From Tangfeifania sp. (lineage in GTDB: Bacteria; Bacteroidota; Bacteroidia; Bacteroidales; Prolixibacteraceae), in NCBI GenBank assembly GCA_018400515.1, contig JAGYMR010000166.1, positions 1 through 6,237 of the forward strand: DNA of 6,237 nt, written 5' to 3'. The notes beneath the pieces were generated by a model. That model searched no databases, had not been told where the DNA came from, and saw nothing but the letters and a program-made list of their open reading frames with translations. The position numbers and the translations under genes were made by a program. Positions 1 through 6,237 of this stretch are shown here, one piece after another. Each line of letters opens with the position of its first letter. Position 1 is the stretch's first letter.

Positions 1-1041
1 AAATGTCACATGGCGTTCAAGTTCTCCGTCATTGGTCAGTTCAATGGTGGCTTCTTTTCCGAAAGGCATGTACCAGCCCGAATAAAAACCCCCGTCTGTC
101 ATGCCCATAAGAAAAGATTTGTAGGGATTAATTCCCGGCGCGCTTCCGAAAAAATCCCCCAGCGGGGACCATACGGCAGGTGCTGATGCGCCATCCCATG
201 TCATGCTCAGTGCCAGTTCCCGTAAATATTGAATGGTATCATCGCCGGCCCCGATTTCCGGGGCCACATGAACTGAATGGATGGCCCGGGCTCCCTGGAT
301 ATGGCAAACCCGGACCGTCTCTCCCGGTAAAACCGAAACCCTTTTATCAATGGCCGCTACTTCACCGGGCCCCTTCCGGGATTCTACCCTGCCTGAAAGG
401 ATCCGGTCGGCTTCTGCCAGAGCCTTTTTTTCCGCCGGGTTGAAGTCTCCCCGGAAAGAGGGCAAGACAGTGCCCTCAGGAAAGGTGGTATAGGTAAACT
501 GAAAGAAACGGCCCCATCCCTCGCCAAAGGTTATCTTGATGGAATCCTGAAAGGGAATGGGAACAAAATTGTTGTACCCCCTGGCTACCCGGTGGACCAA
601 TGTAGGATAAGGGAAAAGATCCGCAGAGGCATCAAAAAAATCAATGAAAGGGATGTCAAGAACCGGTTGCTCCGTGCCGTCAATAAATATTCGCATATGC
701 CCTTCCCTGGGCTTTGCAGACCAGACACGCCAGATCACGCCCGGTCCCTTAATCTCTGCAGCCACAATATCTGCCCCCTCTTCACGCAGATAAAAGTCCC
801 CGTCTTTATTGGCATACCACGATTCATACCGGCCGGTCTGCTCATTGTATTTCGAAGCACGGTTGTAGCTGGTAACACTCCCGCTTCTCTCTCCGGGCAC
901 CGGCATTTCTGCCAGAATTTCCGGTGTATACAACCGCTTTACAATGTCCTTGTAAAGAAAAACCGCGGGTTCTTTTTTTTCCTGGCATCCGAAGATGACT
1001 GCAAATGCCATAAGCATAAATCCTGTTTTTTGTATTTTCAT
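1..1041 (-). CDS. GH172 (DUF2961) family glycoside hydrolase, lipoprotein; 3' end outside window
   Basis: An open frame of 347 codons runs from an ATG at 1041 to the left edge with no stop, so the C-terminus is missing. The protein starts with a lysine-containing n-region and a hydrophobic stretch ending IFGC, with Cys19 the likely lipidated residue. QEKKE follows, so a surface or periplasmic lipoprotein is likely. Family-like blocks are EIKGPGVIWRVWSA (96-109), RIFIDG (117-122), YNNFVPIPF (156-164), SPLGDFFG (292-299) and YMPFGKEATIEL (324-335), the usual order in DUF2961 proteins. Characterised GH172 members act on alpha-D-fructofuranosides or alpha-D-arabinofuranosides as oligomeric jelly-roll enzymes; the substrate here cannot be read from sequence. 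The gene lies 70 bp downstream of the esterase, on the same strand, and has a repeat-rich A/C leader instead of a Shine-Dalgarno site. Family assignment is confident; specificity is unknown. Confidence 0.87.
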   Translation of the reverse strand, partial: MKIQKTGFMLMAFAVIFGCQEKKEPAVFLYKDIVKRLYTPEILAEMPVPGERSGSVTSYNRASKYNEQTGRYESWYANKDGDFYLREEGADIVAAEIKGPGVIWRVWSAKPREGHMRIFIDGTEQPVLDIPFIDFFDASADLFPYPTLVHRVARGYNNFVPIPFQDSIKITFGEGWGRFFQFTYTTFPEGTVLPSFRGDFNPAEKKALAEADRILSGRVESRKGPGEVAAIDKRVSVLPGETVRVCHIQGARAIHSVHVAPEIGAGDDTIQYLRELALSMTWDGASAPAVWSPLGDFFGSAPGINPYKSFLMGMTDGGFYSGWYMPFGKEATIELTNDGELERHVTF

Positions 1042-1082
1042 TTTGTTTGTTGTTTGTTGTTTTTTTGTTTATTGTTTATTGT
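1041..1082 (-). repeat. Degenerate 7-bp tandem repeat (ACAANAA) in the GH172 leader
   Basis: Read on the minus strand, the 42 bases before the GH172 start codon contain no G. They form heptads: ACAATAA twice, ACAAAAA, one extra A, ACAACAA twice, then ACAAAA running into the ATG. The tract fills more than half of the 70-bp gap after the esterase stop. A-rich, unstructured sequence before a start codon is known to favour initiation in Bacteroidota, so this may act as the ribosome-loading region. The periodicity makes slipped-strand length change possible, which is inference. Confidence 0.75.
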
Positions 1083-1111
1083 TAGAGTATTCGATGGAAA
1101 GGGATGGAGCG

Positions 1112-2134
1112 TTATTTAGCGGTGAGTATACCGATTATAAAGGCATGCAGGTCCTTTCCCGAGGGGTGGCTGATTCCGATCCCGGGAGCGTAAACAACAG
1201 TTTTCACTCCCTCTTTTTCCGCTTTATCCCTTATGGCTTTGGCATGCAGGGGATGGTGAACGAGTCCCCGCCATTTGGCGTCCGTTTCTTCAGGAATCCC
1301 GCCTTTCCGTGCATTCCGGACAAACACGGGGGGATCGGATGGATCGATTTTTGCGAGGAAGTCGAGTTCTTTCCGGATTTTTTTCTGCCTTAGGTAATAC
1401 CGGCGGGATTGGCCGGATTTCACCCCAAAAGCCTCTGCAATGGATGAAAGCTGACCGGGTGTACGGGCCACCGGCAATCCGAAAATTTCCTCCCAGCGGA
1501 AAATATCATAGGTACATTGAGTCCCTACAGCACCGGCACAGGAGATCCGGGTGGATTCGTGAAGAACGGGGTCTTCGTTTCCCGGATCAGCAGCTTCCTC
1601 ACTAAAGGCAAGCCACAGGGAGGTTCCCGCCCCCGCGGAGCCCCCGACACAGGCAATCCGGGTTTTGTCGATGTTGTATTTTCCGGCGTTGCACCGAATG
1701 TACTGGAGGCATCTTCGTGCATCATAGAGGCAGGCTTTTATCCCGTAAGGAGCATCGGTCATGAACCGGTAATTGATGGTAGCGGCTGAAACTCCTGATT
1801 CAAGAAACCGGACAAGGTTTTTTGACCGGTAATAAGTTGACTTATCGCCGCGAATGAATCCTCCCCCATGGATAAAAATGACCAGGGGAGCAGGGGTATC
1901 CGACTCTGCAAGCCAGAGATCAAAGGTATTGTCCGGGTGAGGTCCATACCTTTCATTTACAAAATCAGCCCTCTGGCCGTTGCGGTTTACCGGTTCCCTT
2001 TTTGTTCCCTGTTGTGCTTCCGTCTCCGGTGAAACCATTAACAATCCCGTTAAGAGCATTGCCAGAATTAGCGGGATAAACCGCTTTCCCCGCGATTTCA
2101 CCGAAACGGTGCTTCTGGATAATCTGTTTCTCAT
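1112..2134 (-). CDS. Secreted alpha/beta-hydrolase esterase (carboxylesterase/BD-FAE-like)
   Basis: The product is 340 residues. A basic n-region is followed by a hydrophobic core at about 19-34 and a likely cleavage site after TEA (residue 40), so it is probably a Sec-exported periplasmic enzyme. The mature part has HGGGF (89-93), the oxyanion-hole motif of HSL/feruloyl-esterase-like hydrolases, and GGSAG (164-168) with Ser166 as nucleophile. DPSDPPVF (264-271) lies where the acid region is usually found. The catalytic His is less clear: candidates are the HH pair at 293-294, His323 and His330. Such enzymes remove acetyl, feruloyl or other acyl groups from glycans; the acyl group here is unknown. 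The chosen start gives a complete signal peptide and follows an A/T-rich leader. It sits between the rhamnosidase and GH172 genes on the same strand, consistent with a deacylating step in one pathway. Confidence 0.86.
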   Translation of the reverse strand: MRNRLSRSTVSVKSRGKRFIPLILAMLLTGLLMVSPETEAQQGTKREPVNRNGQRADFVNERYGPHPDNTFDLWLAESDTPAPLVIFIHGGGFIRGDKSTYYRSKNLVRFLESGVSAATINYRFMTDAPYGIKACLYDARRCLQYIRCNAGKYNIDKTRIACVGGSAGAGTSLWLAFSEEAADPGNEDPVLHESTRISCAGAVGTQCTYDIFRWEEIFGLPVARTPGQLSSIAEAFGVKSGQSRRYYLRQKKIRKELDFLAKIDPSDPPVFVRNARKGGIPEETDAKWRGLVHHPLHAKAIRDKAEKEGVKTVVYAPGIGISHPSGKDLHAFIIGILTAK

Positions 2135-2160
2135 TCGTATTAAATTTAAGTTTCAGGTGT

Positions 2161-2202
2161 ACTCCCGGAATTGGCCTGGTCCAAATTCAGGCTTCCGGGA
2201 GT
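2161..2202. other. Strong hairpin 27 bp upstream of the esterase start
   Basis: A perfect 10-bp inverted repeat (ACTCCCGGAA at 2161-2170, TTCCGGGAGT at 2193-2202) encloses a second 5-bp pairing (GCCTG at 2174-2178, CAGGC at 2188-2192). There is a 3-nt bulge and a 9-nt loop. On the plus strand it is followed by a weak T run (TTTTGCTTT), but no plus-strand gene precedes it. On the minus strand, the transcribed direction, no T tract follows, so it is not a canonical terminator for the upstream operon. It may be a leader structure, an attenuator, or a weak terminator between the rhamnosidase unit and the esterase unit. Confidence 0.55.
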
Positions 2203-2214
2203 TTTGCTTTCAAA
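2182..2214 (-). promoter_or_regulatory. Possible Bacteroidota-type promoter for the esterase
   Basis: On the minus strand TTTG (2214-2211) is followed after 21 bp by TGAATTTG (2189-2182). This resembles the Bacteroidota consensus of TTTG at -33 and TAnnTTTG at -7, with one mismatch (G for A). Transcription would start near 2175, about 40 bp before the esterase ATG. The elements overlap the hairpin and the motif is short, so chance occurrence is quite possible. Confidence 0.22.
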
Positions 2215-2343
2215 TCCCTTTTTTTATTCCACTCCCGGGGAAGCGCTTCTGATCCTGCGGTGGTCCCGGACACGTTTCTGTGAGCCGGTTGGGCAACAAT
2301 GCCCTTTCCCGGGCAACACCCCTTAAGCCATGCGCATTTCCGG

Positions 2344-2505
2344 TTAAAGAACTGCATCAATCATTTCCAACACCTTTTCTCCCAGGGCCGCATTTCCCCG
2401 GGGCAGAAAGTGGAGGTCCCCCGGCCGCTGCATTCCGCTCAGTCCTGGCTTAAAGAATGCATGGATGTCATTGACGGGAATGCCGTTTTTTTCATGGAAA
2501 CACCA
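2344..2505 (-). pseudogene. C-terminal remnant of an SGNH/GDSL-type hydrolase
   Basis: Immediately after the rhamnosidase stop, and in the same frame, 53 codons run to a TAA at 2346-2344. The translation has NGIPVNDIHAFF followed by QRPGDLHFLPRGNAALGEKV. This is the layout of the last part of SGNH/GDSL acyl-hydrolases: a 'gIpvND' strand, the block with the catalytic His (LHF), and a closing helix around LGEKVLEMIDAVL. The usual length is over 200 residues, so about three quarters is missing, including the Ser, Gly and Asn blocks. The frame has no start before an internal ATG at fragment residue 25, so it cannot make a working enzyme. It is most likely what a deletion or rearrangement left of an esterase gene that once lay between the rhamnosidase and the present esterase. 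Recognition rests on a short stretch, though the pattern is distinctive. Confidence 0.72.
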
Positions 2506-5379
2506 TTATTTCCCGGTTAACGGATGGTATCGTCCTGCGGGGATCAACCGGACAGGACCTGCCAGTCCGGATTCCATCACCGGCCAGTTGGAAGGATCGC
2601 CCAGTCGTCCGTAAGCCCCGAAAGAGAGGTCCACATTGTAAAAACGGGGACGTTCGATTCCCTTTTGTTCCATGTATCTGATCCGGTTGGCAGCCAGATT
2701 GGTGACCTCTATTTTTAGTTTATTTTCTCCATTCCGGAGCGCATCGGTGATATTTACCTTAAAAGGAGGTGTAATCAACGTAGCGACAAGGGTGCCGTTC
2801 ACTTCGACCCGGGCACTGTGGTAAACCTCGCCCAGGTCAAGGATCCATTCCCCGGCATCCCGGTTTTTCGCCGGGTTCTGAAAGGTGGTGGAATATTCTG
2901 CTGTTCCGGCAAACCAGGTGGCCTCTTCTCCCTGGCCGGTGGTCCAGGGCAGGGCATCCTCAGAAGCAAATCCCTCCGGGATCACGGGCCCCCCTTCAAG
3001 AAACGCCAAACTCCAGTTATGAAGGAGCCTCGCTCCCTTTAATTCCCTGACATACTTCCATTCCGGTAACTCCCTTTCTATCCGGCTGAAAGTGCGCAAA
3101 ATGCAGGTCTCCTCCGGCTGAAGGTTTAAATACACCTCCATCCCGCCCTGCGGGTTTTTCCGGGAAGCGGCCATGCCGGCCTCTTCCCGCATGGGATCGA
3201 AAATCGCCACGGATGCGGCATCCCGGGAAAGGGGCACAAATTTCCCTATGGCGTGGTCCCCGGTATTTTTGACAAAATAAATGTACCCCTTTTCATCTGT
3301 ACGGCGGACAAATTGCAATCCCTCTTTCGCCATAGCTTCGGGGGCAATGCCGGCTTCCGGGGATAAAACCCCCGTTTCATTTTTCCCGGGAATCAGAATT
3401 TTCCCCCGCCGGTTATTGCCTTCATTATAGTTTTTAAGTTGTTCCGTGATCTTTTTGAACTGTTCCCGGCGTTCCCTGAGCCGGCCAAAACCAGGAACAT
3501 CGCGGGGAAAGCCTCCTGAAAAAACAATGACGGCCCCCCTATTGGCCAGCCGGAGCAGATGCTGCAGGGTTTCCACCGGCATAAATTCACAGGGGGGAAG
3601 GACCACTGCGCGGTATTCACTTCCTCCGCCTGTTACGAGGCGTCCTTCTCTAAAGCGTGTTTTCATCAGTTGCTGATCCGAAACATAGTCAAACGTGTAT
3701 CCCTTATCCATTAGGGCTGTAGCGCTCCTCAGCAGTTCGTCCGTAGGCCCGGGAAATCCTATCCAGCGTTCCATGCCATACCAGGCATCATAAACAGGGT
3801 AGTACAACAAAACATCGTTGTCGGGTTTTCCCGATTGCAAAAAGGAGGAGACCCGGGCAACATAGCTGTTCAGCTTTGAAAAATCCCTCCATACCGGATT
3901 CGCCGGGACAAAGTGCACCGGAGCGTAATAGAGCCAGCCGGGCCATGGGGCATCTTCAGGAGAGTAGGTGGTGCTGTGGTAATAGATCTTATTGGAGCCG
4001 TTCAGAAATACTTTGTCAATTTCATAATTTTTTGCCGCGCCCAGGGAATTGTGGAAATGTCCGTACATAAATGTTGCCGTTTCCTGGGAGGTGATTTTTT
4101 TCCCGGATACATGGGCAGCCGAGGATGCCATCATATAAAACACATCGGGGCGGGCCGTACCGCCGTGCCTCAGGTAGTTGGCCCCTGTATTTTCAGGCTG
4201 GTCGGTGGCTGCCCAGTTATCGAGGGGATGTGACGGGCAGCCGTGGGCGGCCTGGTTCAGCGTTTGAATGCCCCTTTCATGGGCCCATTCGGTCCAGGGG
4301 ATCATATGTTCCTGAATGATTCGTTCGGACACGGTTTCCCGGTAATCACTTTTCACCCGTCTGACTTTATCTTCCGGGCCGTCGCCGAAAAGCGCCGGCA
4401 ACACTCCCCGCAGATCATAGCCCTGCAAGTCCTTAAAAGTTTCAAAAAGCCCTCCGCTCCAGTCGGTATATTGTTCAAACGAATCATCGTGCACCGACCG
4501 GATCAGGTCATTCATTTTATATCCTGCCCGGGAGAAAGCCTTTTCAAACTGCTCCATCTGGCGCATGACGGGTTCTTTTGAGAGGTAGTCGATTTGCCAG
4601 CCCACTCCTCCGGGACAAGCCCGTTCCACGGTTTTTCCGCCAGTACCCAGAAACAGGGCATAAAGCTCCCATTTTCCGGCGGGAGCAGTCCAATCCAGCC
4701 GGCCGTCCCTTCCCACCTGCTGGGTCAGGTCAATAATCTTCCCGTCGCCGGAATAGGCCATCAGTGAAAGCAGGGGCAGTTCCCGTTCATACCGCACATA
4801 ATAGAGGTTTTCCATATGGAGTTGCGGATTGGCAGCAATGGGCTGCCGGGGCTGCTCCGGTAAATTGGTATAAGGCTCCTGGATATGCCTTACGGGTTCC
4901 TGCAGATTTTGTCCCCCAAGCAACGTGAATCTTTCCAGTACCACGCGTTTGGCGGCGTCCTCAAACCGAACCCAGGGACCTCCCATGTTCCAGCCGGAGG
5001 TGGCGCCCAGGTCGATGGTCATTCCCAGTTCGCGGGATAACCGGGCCGTGTAAGCCAGCATCTCCATCCACGGGGGGGTCAGTAAATCGATGTATTCGCT
5101 TTCATGTCCTTTGGCACCGTATATCGGGATCAGCTTGGTTCCCCCCAGGCCTGCTTCTGCATATTTTTCCAGACAAAATTTCAGATCTTTTTTATTCACT
5201 GCGTTTCCCATCCACCACCAATAAGTGGCGGGTTTGTGCTCTGAATTCAGCCGGGGCCACTCCGGAATATTCCGGTTTTGTGCATCTGTTGTTGTCCAAA
5301 AAAATACGGATAACACAGTCAAAAACAACAAAAAAATTGTGACACTCCTTTTTCGGTCTTCCTTATTCCAGTTGCTCAT
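2506..5379 (-). CDS. GH106-type alpha-L-rhamnosidase, secreted
   Basis: Starting at the ATG at 5379 the product is 957 residues, a normal GH106 length. Residues 1-33 form a signal peptide (basic n-region, core IFLLFLTVLSVFFW, cleavage near TDA/QN), which suggests periplasmic action. The catalytic part opens with YWWWMGN (53-59). Family-like blocks follow: HDDSFE (297-302), QETATF (432-437, with an acidic residue where the active site is expected) and NKIYYHSTTYSPE (463-475). A Rossmann-like segment with VLLYYP and GAVIVFSGG spans about 521-625. The C-terminus (about 818-947) is a GH2-like sugar-binding beta-sandwich with AEYSTTF, LDLGEV and VEVNG. GH106 enzymes are calcium-dependent inverting rhamnosidases acting on rhamnose-containing glycans such as pectins. 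An in-frame ATG at 5463 would add 28 residues ahead of the signal peptide and sits 14 bp from the sulfatase stop. I prefer 5379 because it gives a normal leader preceded by AAAGAAGATCAA. Confidence 0.94.
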   Translation of the reverse strand: MSNWNKEDRKRSVTIFLLFLTVLSVFFWTTTDAQNRNIPEWPRLNSEHKPATYWWWMGNAVNKKDLKFCLEKYAEAGLGGTKLIPIYGAKGHESEYIDLLTPPWMEMLAYTARLSRELGMTIDLGATSGWNMGGPWVRFEDAAKRVVLERFTLLGGQNLQEPVRHIQEPYTNLPEQPRQPIAANPQLHMENLYYVRYERELPLLSLMAYSGDGKIIDLTQQVGRDGRLDWTAPAGKWELYALFLGTGGKTVERACPGGVGWQIDYLSKEPVMRQMEQFEKAFSRAGYKMNDLIRSVHDDSFEQYTDWSGGLFETFKDLQGYDLRGVLPALFGDGPEDKVRRVKSDYRETVSERIIQEHMIPWTEWAHERGIQTLNQAAHGCPSHPLDNWAATDQPENTGANYLRHGGTARPDVFYMMASSAAHVSGKKITSQETATFMYGHFHNSLGAAKNYEIDKVFLNGSNKIYYHSTTYSPEDAPWPGWLYYAPVHFVPANPVWRDFSKLNSYVARVSSFLQSGKPDNDVLLYYPVYDAWYGMERWIGFPGPTDELLRSATALMDKGYTFDYVSDQQLMKTRFREGRLVTGGGSEYRAVVLPPCEFMPVETLQHLLRLANRGAVIVFSGGFPRDVPGFGRLRERREQFKKITEQLKNYNEGNNRRGKILIPGKNETGVLSPEAGIAPEAMAKEGLQFVRRTDEKGYIYFVKNTGDHAIGKFVPLSRDAASVAIFDPMREEAGMAASRKNPQGGMEVYLNLQPEETCILRTFSRIERELPEWKYVRELKGARLLHNWSLAFLEGGPVIPEGFASEDALPWTTGQGEEATWFAGTAEYSTTFQNPAKNRDAGEWILDLGEVYHSARVEVNGTLVATLITPPFKVNITDALRNGENKLKIEVTNLAANRIRYMEQKGIERPRFYNVDLSFGAYGRLGDPSNWPVMESGLAGPVRLIPAGRYHPLTGK

Positions 5380-5477
5380 TTGATCTTCTTTTGGTAAGGT
5401 TTTCAATTCTGAATCAATTTTTTTAACAAATGCTACCCGCATGCACTTTTTCTGTTCCGGCATACGGCCCAGTGGAA

Positions 5478-6237
5478 CTAGTCCGCCCGGTGACCGGTTT
5501 TCCGGATATCCTGAACCAATGCATCATAAAACTGCTGGGCGTTCCCGCATAGACGGGTGGCAATCTCCGGGTGCTGCTTAATGCGGTTAAACCGTTCGCT
5601 GACATCCGCTCCCAGGTCGTAAAGTTCCCGCCCGGTGATTTTCCCGTTTTGATCGATGTTTACCAGCAATTTCCAGCGTTCATCGCGAATCCCTTTATAA
5701 TTGGCTGTTCCTTCACGGCTTCCGTCCAGGTAGTGGAAGAAATCGTGGGGACTTTTTGCGGATGCTCCGGACAGGACCGGCCAGAGATCCCGCCCGTCAA
5801 TGGTCCGGTCAGAGGGTACTTCCGCCCCGGCGAGCCCGGCAAAGGTGGGTAGCAGGTCGAGGGTTCCGGCCATGACTTCCGTTCGGTTACCGGCAGGAAT
5901 CTTTCCCGGCCACCGGAAAATGCCCGGCACACGGATACCTCCTTCATAGACGCTCCCTTTCCCGTCGCGCAGGGGACCGGCAGAGCCGCCATCAATTCCG
6001 TAGGACAGCCAGGGGCCGTTATCACTGGCATAAACCACCAGGGTATTTTCATCCAGCTTCAATTCCTGGAGGCAATCCATGATCTCTCCCAGGCTCCGGT
6101 CGATGTCGGTCATCACATCTCCGTAAAGTCCGCGAAAGGATTTTCCGGCGATGTTATCCGGAACGAACAGGGGCACATGGGGCATGTTATGCGCCAGGTA
6201 AAGGAAGAAGGGATGGTCTTTCTGCTCCCGGATAAAC
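5478..6237 (-). CDS. Sulfatase (S1/arylsulfatase type), C-terminal part; 5' end outside window
   Basis: The frame is open from the right edge (first full codon at 6236) to a TAG at 5480-5478, giving 252 residues; an internal Met at 6185 is not the start. It matches the second half of formylglycine-dependent S1 sulfatases: FFLYLAHNMPHVP (10-22, with the conserved active-site His20), DIDRSLGEIMD, SDNGPW (71-76), GKGSVYEGGIRVP (92-104, with the conserved Lys93), DLLPT (127-131), DGRDLWP (147-153), then GIRDERWKLL and ELYDLGAD (204-211) from the small C-terminal domain. The CxPSR-type motif that becomes formylglycine lies outside the window, so activity cannot be confirmed. These enzymes hydrolyse sulfate esters, here probably on a glycan, given the adjacent rhamnosidase downstream. 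The C-terminus looks complete. Substrate and S1 subfamily are not assignable from this part. Confidence 0.95.
   Translation of the reverse strand, partial: FIREQKDHPFFLYLAHNMPHVPLFVPDNIAGKSFRGLYGDVMTDIDRSLGEIMDCLQELKLDENTLVVYASDNGPWLSYGIDGGSAGPLRDGKGSVYEGGIRVPGIFRWPGKIPAGNRTEVMAGTLDLLPTFAGLAGAEVPSDRTIDGRDLWPVLSGASAKSPHDFFHYLDGSREGTANYKGIRDERWKLLVNIDQNGKITGRELYDLGADVSERFNRIKQHPEIATRLCGNAQQFYDALVQDIRKTGHRAD

Larger units (their letters stand above)
2135..2343. other. Intergenic spacer without a recognisable gene
   Basis: These 209 bp separate the SGNH remnant from the esterase. Neither strand gives a convincing protein: the minus-strand frames after the remnant stop are short, lack a credible start and resemble nothing I recognise. 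The spacer holds the hairpin at 2161-2202, the 10-bp palindrome GAAGCGCTTC at 2240-2249, and two direct copies of GGGCAACA at 2291-2298 and 2311-2318. It may be decayed coding sequence, but no residue pattern supports a specific origin. Confidence 0.6.

Noticed and set aside
1041..1082. CRISPR-like or phage attachment repeat
   Set aside because: The units are 7 bp with no spacers, no integrase is nearby, and the tract is a simple microsatellite.
592..1119. Plus-strand open frame of 175 codons
   Set aside because: It is antisense to the GH172 gene, whose minus-strand frame carries family motifs. The plus-strand translation is low in complexity near its end (it reads the heptad repeat as Phe/Cys/Leu) and resembles no known protein.
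995..1393. Plus-strand open frame of 132 codons with a hydrophobic N-terminus
   Set aside because: The apparent membrane segment is only the T-rich complement of the A-rich leader. The rest is antisense to the esterase 3' end.
2161..2210. Rho-independent terminator on the plus strand
   Set aside because: The stem is good and TTTTGCTTT follows, but no plus-strand gene exists to terminate and the T run is interrupted. I kept it as an unassigned hairpin.
2291..2318. Direct repeat GGGCAACA (two copies, 20 bp apart) as a target-site duplication or mobile element scar
   Set aside because: The 12 bp between the copies is too short for an element and no transposase or terminal inverted repeats are present. 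Chance repetition in G+C-rich spacer is enough.
3393..3620. Minus-strand 75-codon frame inside the rhamnosidase gene
   Set aside because: It is a shifted frame within a well-supported GH106 coding region and has no recognisable motif. The same applies to the 130-codon frame at 5660-6052 inside the sulfatase.

Overview
The window looks like part of a carbohydrate-degrading gene cluster (a polysaccharide utilisation locus or similar) from a member of the Bacteroidota. Base composition is moderate, by eye about half G+C. The evidence for Bacteroidota is indirect: exported glycan-degrading enzymes packed on one strand, signal peptides ending in '...AQ', a lipoprotein-type leader on one enzyme, and A-rich leaders instead of strong Shine-Dalgarno sites. 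No rRNA, marker gene or SusC/D pair is present, so a neighbouring phylum that carries similar enzymes cannot be excluded.

Every convincing gene is on the minus strand, so transcription runs from high to low coordinates. The order is: a sulfatase cut by the right edge (5478 to the end); a GH106-type alpha-L-rhamnosidase (2506-5379, possibly starting at 5463); a start-less C-terminal remnant of an SGNH/GDSL hydrolase (2344-2505); a spacer with a strong hairpin (2135-2343); a secreted alpha/beta-hydrolase esterase (1112-2134); a 7-bp tandem repeat leader (1041-1082); and a GH172/DUF2961 lipoprotein cut by the left edge (1-1041).

Read together, the genes suggest stepwise stripping of a decorated, rhamnose-containing glycan. 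The sulfatase would remove sulfate esters, the esterase acyl groups, GH106 terminal rhamnose, and GH172 possibly a furanosyl (fructofuranosyl or D-arabinofuranosyl) unit. The identity of the glycan is inference.

The least ordinary features are the SGNH remnant, which lies in the same reading frame immediately after the rhamnosidase stop codon; the heptad repeat that runs directly into the GH172 start codon; and the hairpin upstream of the esterase. I did not see a clearly novel defence, mobile or RNA-based system.
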